A stretch of 48,743 nucleotides of DNA from Pisolithus tinctorius (taxonomy: Eukaryota > Basidiomycota > Agaricomycetes > Boletales > Pisolithaceae). The notes beneath the pieces were generated by a model, which saw only the letters and a list, made by a program, of their open reading frames with translations, was not told the DNA's origin and searched no databases. The stretch covers positions 1 to 48,743 of the forward strand of contig JANFAH010000154.1 of assembly GCA_024663395.1 (NCBI GenBank), read 5' to 3'. Positions 22,157 through 33,162 of this stretch are shown here, piece after piece. The first letter of the stretch is position 1; each line of letters opens with the position of its first letter. A program made the translations under genes and the position numbers.

Positions 22157-23269
22157 ATGGATTCCCCTTGCTCTGTCAACACTGAAAACAACTATGCAGA
22201 CCTCTGTGAATCCCTTTACCACCCCACCTCCAACTTCCCTGAGCTACTCATCCCCCCCATCACCATCTATACATCATCCCCTCCCCTGTCCACCACCACT
22301 GGTCTTCCTGACTCAGACACCTCATCCCTGGTCTCACAGTACCAGGTACCCTCACCCCCTGTCACCTGCCCTCTACAACTGCATCCATACCAGGGCTTCT
22401 CAGTCCATCATGTCCCTGCCCCCAAGGCCAGAGTCTCTCAAGGAAGGGAAAGTAACCAGCAAGGAAAGGGAAAGGATAAAGAGACAGCTGGCCATGACAC
22501 CAGTCATGGCGGAACCCAGAGTGACTCCCCCAATGCTCCCAAATCTCCCCACCTTCACACTGCCTTCACCTCCTACTCCAAAGGGCCTGGTCATGCTGCC
22601 CTTGATCTCCTTGCAACAGTCACCTCTGCCAGGGATGACAAGCTGCAATTACCAATTGCAGCAAGTGACTACCTTGACATTGTTAGGGCACTTGATGTCT
22701 TCCACAATGAGGACAACATTGATGGGTGCTCACCAGAACAGGTTAAATATTTTGGGTTGTTGTCTGAAATCTACAGAGCATCAGACATGATCAGTTGATG
22801 CATCAGCAAGATACATACCTGAAAACTTAGTGGAACCATGCCCCTATCAGAGGTGATAATGATCAACATGCTCAAAAGAGGATATGCAGAGGTATTAGAA
22901 GCGGTCACCAGAGGCACTTACCATCACCTTCATGATCAACAGCTTGGGGAGTTCCTTGTGCCCCCTGCTTCATGACTTCTTGATCGCATTAAACCAAAGA
23001 AGGAAGAAGTGGCCATCGAGATGGAACAGAAAGCTGAGAAGCAGTGGGAAGTGGAATGGCAACTTCTCAAACTGGGAATGGTCGATCAGAGCTTGTTGTT
23101 TAAAGAGGTTGGTGCTCGCCTTGGGACAGGAACTCATAATTCCACTTGGGAGGTGTTACTACAGGATGTGTCATGGGCTGGAATCCACAAACACTATCAC
23201 AATGCCATCCATGCCACTGATCCTATTCCTGCAACTCCCTTTGTCCCTGTCCCTGCTGATCAACTTTGA
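22157..23269 (+). pseudogene. Extra ORF (ORF3) of element C, downstream of the chromodomain
   Basis: One frame spans about 371 codons broken only by TGA codons (22796-22798 and two more near 22822 and 22972). The first half is Pro/Ser/Thr-rich; the second half is acidic and helical (YLDIVRALDVFHNEDNID, MLKRGYAEVLEAVTRG, KKEEVAIEMEQKAEKQWEVEW) and ends in a DPIPATPFVPVP motif. A comparable ORF sits at the same place in element G (36182-37440), with a related TRPVPASPFIPVP ending. The conserved place and pattern in two elements argue that it is a real third gene. I do not know its function; an envelope-like role is not supported by any signal peptide or membrane segment. Confidence 0.65.
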
Positions 23270-23547
23270 TACTATCTCAGAGGACAACTTCCAATCCCAG
23301 ATGGACACCTGCTCTGACCCCACACTTGCTTTCAATGCCACTACCTGGGACATTGGTCCTGCCATAATGGGTGTGGCTCCAAGTATACACCATCCCTCGA
23401 AGAGCCACCCTCTCCATTGCCACCTTTGCCCATTGCTGGTAAAACCCACTCTCATGTCTATACCACTTGCAGACCCCTTTCCACCTGCCTGCAGAATGCT
23501 CAAGCCTCATCCTCAAGGGTCTGAGGACCTTAGTGGGGGGGGGGGGG
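23270..23547 (+). promoter_or_regulatory. 3' untranslated part and polypurine tract of element C
   Basis: The stretch ends in a long G-run (23535-23547). In element G the matching place reads TTAGGGTG then a G-run, TGA, and the LTR start. In element C the same tract is split: G-run here, GGGGGTGA at 35489-35496, then the 3' LTR. The solo LTR with its Helitron lies in between. Confidence 0.8.
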
Positions 23548-23956
23548 TGTCATAACCATGCATTCACTCTAGGTCTTTACTCACTCCACACCCTCTTCCA
23601 CTGGTCATTCGCTCACTCTGCACCAACTCCGCCCACCTTCTGTCGTCTACCAACCATCTCTGCTCCAACTGCTGTCGGACTTGTGTTGTTTCCCTACTGG
23701 GCCAAGCAGACCATTCTCTGAGTGGTCATGTGACTACCTTTGGACCTCTCCTTGACAGCATGCAGTCAGGTACTCCACAGCATGTGCACTGCATGGTCCA
23801 GCATCTGGACTGTTTCCTTTTCTGGATGTTCTATGTTACCCATTCATATGTCCTCCGTCTACCCTTCATTCGTCATCTAGGAAGTTTTTACTTGAAAATT
23901 TCTGGGTCTCTGTATGTCAGTTCCAGTTCCAGTTACTGTACCTCTGTAACAGTATT

Positions 23957-23966
23957 CCTGGACGCC
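23957..23966 (+). repeat. Left asymmetric inverted repeat of the Helitron
   Basis: CCTGGACGCC, two bases inside the left border; its reverse complement is at 35131-35140. Confidence 0.8.
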
Positions 23967-24008
23967 GTTAGGCCCAGGTCTGTAAACTCTTTGTCGTCCA
24001 CGATCATA

Positions 24009-24036
24009 CCGGACTTAACGGGACCGTTAGGTCCGG
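24009..24036. promoter_or_regulatory. Near-perfect hairpin close to the Helitron left end
   Basis: CCGGACTTAACGG, two bases, then CCGTTAGGTCCGG: a 13-bp stem with one T/G wobble and a very short loop. CCGTTAGG also occurs at about 23965, so the motif appears three times in 75 bases. It could be a Rep recognition site or a promoter element for the gene that starts at 24151; neither is shown. Confidence 0.6.
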
Positions 24037-24150
24037 TCACGTGCAGGGTGGGATTGGGGAGAGTCGGAATTTTGGGGTTTACCCGCCACCATTCGGAACG
24101 TTGTGCAATCTGCTGTCCTATCTGTCGGCAGGCATATTGTGTAACGAAAT

Positions 24151-25542
24151 ATGGACAGTGACGTGCGTCACTTGTGTATAGACGTCGCTGGTGTCAGTGA
24201 TGAAGTTGCCATGAGTTACGAGTTTCTACGACGAGAGTACACGTTGGAGCGCATTACAGTGCGGAATGATCTCAGTATGGGGTCTGTGTACCCTAGAGGA
24301 CCGTTGTTGATCTGTCACGCAAACTCTGTTCGGGAGTTCGTGGAGCAGTACCCGTACTTGACATCAAAAGCCATTAAATCTATCGCGCAATACCACGGCG
24401 TGCTTTTGCGGCAACATTTGCGACGTCATGTCTGCTTGGATGCTCTTCGTGGTCATGAGTGTATAGCAGATTGTCTGTCTTTATTTTATGTGTTCCGACA
24501 ACTGAGAACTGCCCGGCGTGGACGATGCCTTGCACCAGCGCTTACACCAGCTATTTCATTAGAGAGAAATCTCGCCGGTGTTAGAGCTATTCAGAGAGGT
24601 AATACACAGGCACGACGGCAACGCACAGTGACGGGAGGACAGGGAGAGCAATATAGTTACCCACCGATAGTATCGACGAGCGAAAAACTCGACATCATTC
24701 GGGATTGGCAAAAGAATATGTCCCCGCAGCACCTTGCAGAGGATGTTTGCGCTGTGTGCGCACAAATGGTCTCATGCAGGGATCTCATTGATATTTTCCC
24801 AACTACAGAGATGCTTTCGGTATTAAGAAACGACTGGTTACCGACGGCGTGTCTTCCTCGGACGTATGATTTGGCAAAATATTGCGGGGCCATTCTTTGC
24901 TCACGAGGAATGCGTTGTTTAGACAATCTTGCAGAGGTACGGGTGTGTCCTTCATGTCAAAAGCCATTGGCGGCGAGGACGCCGCAGCAACCAAAGGACG
25001 CGATTGCCAATTTTCAATATTATGCGCATTTGGAGTTGCCGCAGGAAGTTCGAGACAGTATTGTGTCTGCGAGTTCGTTGGAGTTGATGCTCGTCGCGGC
25101 TTGTCGCGCTACAGTTATAACTCATCATTATCAAACAAAGAGTATTCGAGGGGGGCGAGTCCCTGAGGAGGCGAGTCAGCGTTTTAACCGGGGTAACGTT
25201 GCTTTGTTACCTCAGGATCCGTCTGCACTGTCAAAAGTCCTTCCACCGGCTCGAAGTGATCTGCGGGGGGCTGTGTGTGTTGTGTTTGCTGGTGGTGCGT
25301 TTCGTCCGAGTCCGGAGGTTTTGCGAAAATTCCCCCCGGTGCTGGTTAGCAGGACCAGAGTAAAATGTATGATTGAGTTTTTGATATCTAACAATAAATG
25401 GTATATGGAGAGGGGCATCACCTTTAGCGCTGAGAATATGGCGTCGCTTGTGAGTGGCGAGGAGGATACGGGTGTGTTGCAGGGATTGAGATCACACATC
25501 TTCGGAGTGAGAGCGGGAATGCAGAACCTGATGAGCGCGTAG
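24151..25542 (+). CDS. DUF6570-type N-terminal Helitron protein
   Basis: The 463-residue frame matches the layout of the DUF6570 region found in front of the Rep domain in fungal Helitron proteins: CAVC (Zn-type pair, about residue 201), CPSCQKPL (about 269), then an AIANFQYYAHLELPQEVRD...ELMLVAACRA stretch, LLPQDPSALSKVLPP, and FLISNNKWYMERGI near the end. The function of this part is unknown; the Cys pairs suggest zinc and nucleic-acid binding. In related elements it is fused to the Rep/helicase. Here the coding sequence of the next gene is already open about 80-100 bases before its ATG and overlaps this ORF's end, so a one-base indel near 25450-25540 may have split one protein in two. Confidence 0.85.
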   Translation: MDSDVRHLCIDVAGVSDEVAMSYEFLRREYTLERITVRNDLSMGSVYPRGPLLICHANSVREFVEQYPYLTSKAIKSIAQYHGVLLRQHLRRHVCLDALRGHECIADCLSLFYVFRQLRTARRGRCLAPALTPAISLERNLAGVRAIQRGNTQARRQRTVTGGQGEQYSYPPIVSTSEKLDIIRDWQKNMSPQHLAEDVCAVCAQMVSCRDLIDIFPTTEMLSVLRNDWLPTACLPRTYDLAKYCGAILCSRGMRCLDNLAEVRVCPSCQKPLAARTPQQPKDAIANFQYYAHLELPQEVRDSIVSASSLELMLVAACRATVITHHYQTKSIRGGRVPEEASQRFNRGNVALLPQDPSALSKVLPPARSDLRGAVCVVFAGGAFRPSPEVLRKFPPVLVSRTRVKCMIEFLISNNKWYMERGITFSAENMASLVSGEEDTGVLQGLRSHIFGVRAGMQNLMSA

Positions 25543-25625
25543 ACTGGTCAGTACTGGCGCACGAACTTGTTACTGAGACGGTTGCGTATTCGGACGGAGA
25601 CCGTTCTGAGCGCTCACGGAGAGCT

Positions 25626-28600
25626 ATGAAGGCGACCGCCCTTGCTCATGCATTAAGTCATAAGAAGTTTCTAGTGAGTCGAGCAGGTTCCGAGTTAATG
25701 AATGAGGACTCACCGGGCTTTATGACTGCTGTTTTCCCCCACCTTGATCCATGGGGCATCGGCGGTTTTAATCATCCAGCCCGACGTCCGGATCAGCAGA
25801 TTTCATTTCGGCGTCAACTTAGGAACTTGCTATGGCAGGTGGATTCCCCCTTCGCACGGGATGCGACATTCCCATTTATCTGTTGGAACATTTTGCAGAA
25901 ACGGGCAGCAAGTGAGAACACTGCTTTTTGCATACCATCTGCAAGACGTCACAGCCTTGTGAAGGATGTGCGGGAGGCAGAGTCGAATATAATATCGTTG
26001 GCGGAGAAGTTGGAACGGAATCCGAAGGCAAACGTTGACTCCGTAGCCGAGAGGGGGGCGTTGCGGTTATTTCGAGAGTTGAATGTCATATGTCGTTCAT
26101 TGCCTGGCAGTGACGGGTATAAGTTGTGTCGTCGAAACGAAATCAGGTCTTTGACACGCCGACTAGGGACCCCGGCCTTCTTTCTTACTTTGAATCCGCA
26201 TGATGTGACGAATATCCTCGTTGCTCACTTCGGTGGAATACATGTCTCTCGGTGGCGCGAGATGAGTGCTTACGATCGGGCAGTCTTCGTCGCATCACAT
26301 CCAGCTGCAGCGGCCAAGGCATTCGATGTTGTTATTCGAGGTTTTATAGATGTCGTGGTGAAATATAATAAGGGAGCGGGATTGTTTGGGAAATGTTCGG
26401 GATACTATGGTACGGTGGAAGCACAGGGGAGAGGGACGCTGCATTGTCATATGCTGCTGTGGGTTGAGGGCCATCCAAATCCGGAACGATTGCGGTCGAT
26501 GATAGTTGACGACGAACATTTTGAGAGCCTGCTTTTCCAATGGTTAGAAGATCTTATTAAATGCGAGCTTCCAGGGACCCACCCTGAAAGCGTGAATCCT
26601 GCCGAAACAAATCCAGTCAAACCAGTGCGACGGGACGTCGATCTCGATCCTCGTTTACAATTACCTCCTCAAATTGCAGAGCACGGCGAAGAGGCGTTCT
26701 TAGATGCCTACCAGGATTTTGTACGTCGCCTTGCTATTGAATGTAATTGGCACGAACACACGCCTACTTGTTTCAAACATCTCCGGCCGGGCGAGGAGCC
26801 AGGGGATGAGAATTGTCGTATGCGAATCGATGGAACTGTGCGAATGCAGAGCTCTGTTGATCCGGAGACACAGTCTATTCTTCTTCGTCGGCTGCATCCG
26901 CGTATAAACAACTATAACGACATTACATTGTTTCTTCTGCAATGTAATATGGATATCAAATTTGTGGGCTCCGGAGCCGCAGCGAAAGCGTTGACTTACT
27001 ACATTAGTGATTATATAACCAAAAACGATTTGCAGGTCCACGTCGGCCTTCAAGCGATCCGCGCTGCTATTGATAGCCATCGAAGGCTTTTCACGAATGA
27101 CGTCGAAACATCGTCCTCCGTGCGTGAACGAAACCTATTGACGAAGACTGTTAATGCCATGATGGGTAGACGGGAGGTGTCGCATCAACAGGTTATGAGT
27201 TATTTGATTGGCGGTGGGGATTTTTATACAGCACATGATTTCCGCACCGTACGTTTCCACGAATTTGTGGATATAGCGATTGCACATGAGCAGCACATCG
27301 ACGGCGACTGTGACTGCGAAACAGGGAGCACACCGGATTGTCCTGGAAATCTCTATGGTTCAACTTGCACTGCACACACATCCCGTGGTTCACTGTCAGT
27401 GATGTCGGAGACTCTCGATTATTTAATGCGACCTACAATATCCCCCTTCGAGTGCATGAGTCTATGGCAGTTTCTGGAGCAAACTCAGAAGGTAAAACGT
27501 TCATTTAGGAACGGGGGAGCTGCACCCGAACAACGCACCGAGCACGTAGAAGAGCCAAGGTCCGGCACTACAGAGCGCCCTGCATATTCTCGCAGATTTC
27601 GTGCAGTGTTTGCCAGTGAGACCCATCCGCAGTTCAGCACACATGAACTTTGTATTCGGAACACCTTTGTGGTACCCGTTTTGCTAGGGGATTCCATTCC
27701 ATTGCCGCGAAAATCCGATCACCGCATGGAGCACTTCTGTCGCGCGATGTTACTTCTGTTTCGACCGTGGCGGAATCCTTCTGAGTTGCTCGAAGGTTAT
27801 TCGTGCTGGACTGAAGCTTTTGATGCTCACCAGTTCTCCGAAACGTCCTCTCAGATAATCTCTAATTTTCTGATCGAGCTGGAGTGTAAGGACGCCAGGG
27901 ACATCGTGCAAGGGGATTATACCACAAAACCTTCTCGAGGCAACGCGTCCTCAGGTTTCCGCGTACAGAGGGCGAGTGAATATGATGTGGAGTTGTTGCG
28001 GGAGGCCCTCATTCAGGATTCCGCTTTAGACGATGCGATAGAGTGCGATACACAAGCGTTAGAGATCGAAGATTCAGATGGGGATCGCAGGGCAAGGATA
28101 CCTCAGGATGAACAGGACATAATCTCCATGTCTCATGCGCTTCGTGACCAGGGGTATTCAAATGAGCGTTCCTATGCCGTTGAGGGGCAGGTCATGGAAG
28201 TCAGCACTAATATGGAGGATCAGATTACACTCCATAGCACATACATGAATTCACAGCGGAAACGAAAACGACCTGAAAGACGTTTGGAGGAGGACGGATT
28301 GAATGGTGACGGGACGTCGAGGATTCGTAAACGACCGCGTACAACTGTAGAGAGCAATGCAGCAGGCGTCTCTGTAGAGTCGGTGCAGAAACAACGGCTT
28401 TCTGCTGACACCGCAACCAACGAATGCGAAATCCATGCCGTTGTGGCAGAAATGGTTCCCAAGTGGACCTTGCAAGACAATCCCGAACAAAAACGGGCCT
28501 TCACAATAATAGTCGAGCACATGCTGCGGCGAGACCCGGAACAAATGTTGATGTTCATTACCGGTATTGCAGGCTCTGGTAAGAGCCACCTAATTAGAGC

Positions 28601-30065
28601 ATTTGTGGACGCGTTTGCGCAAGAGGGACGTTCTCGTGAAATTCTGTTGAGTGCTCCTATGGGTAGTGCGGCCTGCCTCATTGATGGATTCACTATTCAT
28701 GCACTCACTCTTATGAATACACGCACCTTGGGGAAAACGAGAAAGAGCCAGCAGCAGGGTTGTGATGAGCGCAATATAGACATGGATGAATTACAGGAGA
28801 TTTGGCGTGACGTTTCGTATTTGGTCTTGGATGAAGTTTCTATGGTTTCTGCGGAGCTCATGTCCGACATTTCAAGTCGTATTAGTCTCGCAAAGGCCGG
28901 CGATCCTGCCAAGAAGGACTTACCCTTTGGAGGCGTCAACGTCATCTTCGCTGGTGATATGGCCCAGCTCCGTCCTGTAAATGGCACCGCTTTGTATTCG
29001 CACTCTGTCGTGAATAACTTAACAAGGTATACGTTCGAAACGGTGAAGTCTCAACGGCGACTATTTGGTGCATTCCTATGGAGATCTCTGACTCACGTTG
29101 TACAACTCATTCAAAACGAACAGGCAAAAGCGGATCCAACGTTTATACAGATGCTCGGTCGTATCTGATTAGGTTCCGCAGACACTTCAAGCGTCAGCCC
29201 ACCTTCCGATTTGCATAATCTCCAGCAGAGGCTACTCACCGAGCTTTACAGAAATGATAAACAAAAATTCCTGCAGTTCTCCGAAGCACCGATCGTCTTC
29301 GGGGAGCGACGCCTCCGTGATCGATGGAACGAAGAGATGGCAAGATTTTTCGCACATAGAACAAATCAATCATTTGAGTATTGTTACGCCGAACATTTCT
29401 GTGACGGAGAACGCCTCACCGGCGAGGAGGATGATCGTTTAGCATTGGTGCGGCCGAAAGAATCTAAGGATTACCTTGGGCGACTCCCTCTGTTCCCTGG
29501 CATGCCTGTCCTTATCACGGAAAATCTTTCCGTCGCCGGAAAAGTCGTAAACGGGGCGCGTGGGACGGTGCGTGACATTGTTTGTTCTACTGTACTTGGA
29601 AAGCGCATCATTCGCTGCGTTACGTAGCTGTTCCCGCATCTACCCTTCTATTGCCCGGAGAAGACCCCCACATTGTCGCGGTGTTCCCTCAGAACTGTAC
29701 GTTTTCTTATTTCTCTGAACACGCAGGGAGATTCCAAATTACACGACGTCAGGTTCCGGTGATACCCGGCTGGGCCTTCACCGATTACAAAGCTCAAGGA
29801 ACCAACACTGGAGAAAGTTATCGTCGATTTGGCTAGTGCAAGAGGGGTGCAGCACGCGTACGTTATGCTATCTCGAGCCCGTTCCTTGTCCGGCCTAGCC
29901 ATCTTACGCTCATTCTCCCCCCATCGATGTCTTGGTCGTCTACAGCACGATCTGCGAAACGAGTTGGTTCGCCTAGCAAGTCTTGATGCCGCTACAGCCA
30001 CAGCCTGCTCCCAGCAACGTCACGTCGCAGTGGTGACGTCGTCATCTACTTCATCCAGATCTTGA
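25626..30065 (+). pseudogene. Helitron Rep (HUH) and PIF1-like helicase, with late breaks
   Basis: The first 1180 codons are open to TGA at 29166-29168. Order: FLVSRAGSEL and FPHLDPWGIGGF; Rep domain with LHCHMLLW (HUH, His273/His275) and YYISDYITK (Tyr459/Tyr463, Lys466), the two-Tyr nicking site; a long acidic linker with a basic patch (KRKRPERR, IRKRPRTT, likely nuclear localisation); then the helicase with GIAGSGKS (Walker A, 983-987), LVLDEVSM (Walker B, 1069-1070) and GDMAQLRPV. After the TGA the same frame continues to 29627, moves to another frame (29582-29836) and returns to the first for LASARGVQHAYVMLSRA and the end at 30065. So there is one stop and two compensating indels. Rep nicks and rejoins the strand and the helicase drives rolling-circle transposition. 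The copy is probably defective. Confidence 0.92.
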
Positions 30066-30094
30066 CGCGCCTGAATTACAGCTATTTCACCTCT

Positions 30095-30110
30095 CTTATA
30101 TAACGAACTC
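30095..30110 (+). promoter_or_regulatory. TATA-like promoter element
   Basis: TTATATAACG lies about 85 bases upstream of the ATG at 30188, well placed for the seven-exon gene that follows. Confidence 0.5.
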
Positions 30111-30187
30111 TCTTGGCTCACCAATCTCACATTTATAATCCAAGGCTGTCCCGGGCTTTCCACCCCGTGTCTTCCTTGCCTTTCACC

Positions 30188-33005
30188 ATGTCTTTCCTAC
30201 CCTCTCCCAATCACTTACTCGGTGCGGACCTCTGGACAGAGGACCTACAGCGTATCATTCACAGCCGCGCGTCCGTTCAGGATCTCCAGCAGTGGCAATC
30301 TTTCCCAACCTCTCTCTGTCATATGGTCGAATGGGCGACTGTGGCTCGCGATCCGACCTCGACCGATCGAAGGCGGTCACATCTCCTCGTCTACAAAACG
30401 CTGCCTATTCCCGAACCTTATGGGGTCTTGTACCCTGTATCCGTCCGCATCTACGGTTTCCTGGACAAATTCTGTGTCGGCGACTTCGGAAATTGGAACG
30501 GGTTTGCTTCTTATTTTCTGTCATCACGGCAGTCATGAATAAATTGCAGGGATTGCGTGAGAGCCGCATATGCTGTGCAAAGCCTGTCTTTGTGCAGTGC
30601 CGGGAATGCCACTGCGTGGCGGAATCAACTCGATCGCTTGAACCTCGCTGCTAGCTTTGCGAGCCGGGTTCTCAAACTCCCGCTACCATCCATCCAATTC
30701 CGCAGTCATCTCCACATGCAAAGAAGGGTTTTTACGAAGGTATTACATATCCCTTCGTATCTACGTACTTCATATCGTGTTTCTGATACGCGTTCATCAG
30801 CGACCAATTGAAGCACAACCTCCAATAGCACGAGATGTCCCGGTGGTGCGCAACGTGACTGCCCAAAATGCGAACATTCCAAAACTTCCTGACCATCCAT
30901 GGGAATGGAACGGGCCCGTGGAGATTTTGGAAAGAAGCGAAGATGGAACAATAACACCAATCCACGAAGTTCTACTATCTCGGGGGGACTTCGTCGAGGT
31001 AGACGCAGAGTTTGATCTCGTTGTAGTTCGAACGCAGGCCAGCAAATCTCATTTGCGCGTTTTCCTGACCTGTAAGCAAGTCCTACGACTCCAAACAGCC
31101 CGTATCGTACAGGCTCATACCCGTTGTCTCACCATCCTGCGACCTTTCTTCCTGACCCCCCCCCCTCAGCCTACAGAAGCACCTTCGTCCTCATTGCGAC
31201 CTACTGAGGTAAGGCGCATGCGCGTGATCAGGACCACCGAAGAAGTTTCCAGCCCCTGGCCGCCCGAATCCACCATGGAGGAGCCAGACGCTACATCAAT
31301 GTCGCTCCGAGGCCCGACGTCATTCCTCTGCATCAATGCCGAGTTCATTCGCAATGTAACTAACGTACGTGACCTTCCACACCAATATCGCCAGCAGAAT
31401 CTGACCGAGTCTACAGCTCTTCTCCCCCCCTTCCAAAGACGGAACGCAGCTCCAGTCCTCATCGTAGTTTTAACCTATAAACCGACCGAGTCCATAGAAC
31501 AGCGCCTGGCATGTATTGTACTCCCGTTACATAACAGAAACAATGCGTTCCTTCCAACTCAGAAACCCCTCCACGCCCTTGTCTGTACATCTCCTGTCGT
31601 AATCTCCGGCACCCGATGCTCCTATCAATCCCCAAGCTCGGCCCATTGTCCCCAATGAATTCAGTGCTCTGCCACAAGCCCCAACATTTCCCTGAATGGC
31701 CCGAATAACTTTCCCGACCACATCTACATCCCATCGCGTCGTTATTCCCTGCGATGGCACCCAAGCGAGACGCTCCTCAACCTAAAGAAGCGTCAGTTTC
31801 CAAAACGAATGCGAACAGCTGCTCCTTCACAAACATCCATCGCCAACAAACTGAGTGTTCTGGAAACAGCCTCGCCTGCTCGCGATACTCCACCGACAAC
31901 CCCCCGTGACCATCCCGCCTGTGATGATCCTGACTATTCCTCCACCCCGTCAACGGACACGCTACCCAGCACATGCCCCCCCATCGCCAGCGACGTTCCG
32001 GCTCCCAAGGAAACTGTTTCCTCCCATTTGGAGGAATCTCCCAACCCCCCGCCAAAACCAACTACTAGCAACAATCCGTTCCCATCCTCTGTAATCCCAG
32101 GAACCATTGCCACGGTAGGACCACCCCCCGACTCACGTCTTTTCGACCCGGAGCGTATTTCCACTTGCCCTGAGCCGCTGCTGAAGTAAGTTTTCGCAAA
32201 TGCCGGTGACCTTCGAGAACTAACCAAAAACCTTACATCCCCAACCGCAATCCCAGACGCATAGAGGTTCTCTCGAGCTATTCAAACGGTGACGCCAACA
32301 CATTCGCGCTTGGACATATCTTACCGTGTGCGACCTGGGGGATAACAGACCCGTACGAGGATCGCAGCAAGATACTTTGCAATCCAAAGACAAATGAACC
32401 GGTCAACATCTGGATTCTGGGTCACATTACTAACACATGGTTCATGAAGGACGGTGCCCCAGACAGCCAATGCTCTGTCACCGTCCTTCCACTGTCCACG
32501 AGAATTGGACAATACGCCAATACCTTGCTTTCCAAATTCTCTAACCCGACTTTGCGTAAGTACTCTCTAAACTACATCTCACTGCATAAATTAATGCTCA
32601 ACTATGGCGTCTGCAGCGCCAAATGAGTATGACCGTGGCCTTATCCGCGCAGTTCGTTGGCAGAGCCCCCGAAGCGGGGGCGTCGTACGTCCTTTTCGTT
32701 TCTCCCTAGAACCCCCCTAATTGTCACCCCAGAGCACCCTCTTTAACTCAATCTACGACGCTCGAGAGGTCCTTAAAACCAAAAGTTCAATGAAGAAATT
32801 GGACATTTCCTACCTCGAGAAACGCGCACTTGTCTTACTCGAAACACATTTTAATCGCTATCGCCAAAAAGATGAAAACGGCCGGTGGACTATTTCTAGA
32901 ACGCAATTTGAACTGCAGGCAATCTATCTCCTTCAGGACCCCTGTCTTCCCGACTCAGACCACAATACAGACAGTGGCGTAGAAATCGCTGGACTCGCTA
33001 TTTAA
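30188..33005 (+). CDS. Seven-exon gene of unknown function carried by the Helitron (820 aa when spliced)
   Basis: Exons: 30188-30501, 30550-30739, 30801-31598, 31665-32185, 32257-32555, 32617-32684, 32733-33005. Introns are 48-71 nt, all GT-AG, several with strong GTAAGT or GTACGT donors. Their sum gives an open frame of 821 codons including the stop. Three introns (61, 71, 61 nt) change frame and the next exon is open in exactly the new frame; the other three each remove an in-frame stop. Recognisable traits: N-terminal helical part; a PWEWNGPVEIL...GDFVEVDAEFDLVVV...SHLRVFL block (beta-rich, possibly OB-like); a Pro/Ser/Thr-rich low-complexity middle (exon 4); a conserved-looking segment with LFDPERI, FALGHILPCATWG, VNIWILGHITNTWF; and a C-terminal part with LEKRALVLLETHF. 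I do not recognise the family. The 31599-31664 intron is the least certain. Confidence 0.72.
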
Positions 33006-33162
33006 AATTGCAGCCCCTCTCTCACATCTTCCATCTCCTTCACACTCTAGTTACGTCGTCATCATCCACGCTACCTTTCCAAATCTTACACCCATTCCCA
33101 TATCCAACAGAAGCACCTCTGGGGCATCCGCCTGAACGCTTATCCCTCTTCCACTCCCTGGA

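Noticed and set aside
13513..23269. TGA read as an amino acid (a variant genetic code)
   Set aside because: Genes in the CpG-rich Helitron use other stops as normal, frameshifts accompany the TGAs, and CGA decay explains them.
22157..23269. ORF3 as an envelope gene
   Set aside because: No signal peptide, transmembrane segment or cleavage site is visible.
15995..23954. The two type-D LTRs as the 5' and 3' LTRs of one retroelement around gag-pol
   Set aside because: Copy 1 has its own duplication GTCAC on both sides, and the gag-pol between belongs to the CTATG-flanked type-C element.
31599..31664. The TGA at 31656 as proof that the Helitron gene is broken
   Set aside because: A 66-nt GT-AG intron covers it without changing frame, in line with five other short introns in the gene. 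I keep it as the least certain junction.
32721..33005. A separate small gene starting near 32721 or 32790
   Set aside because: It is in the exact frame of the upstream exon after a GTACGT...CCCAG intron, so it is better explained as the last exon.
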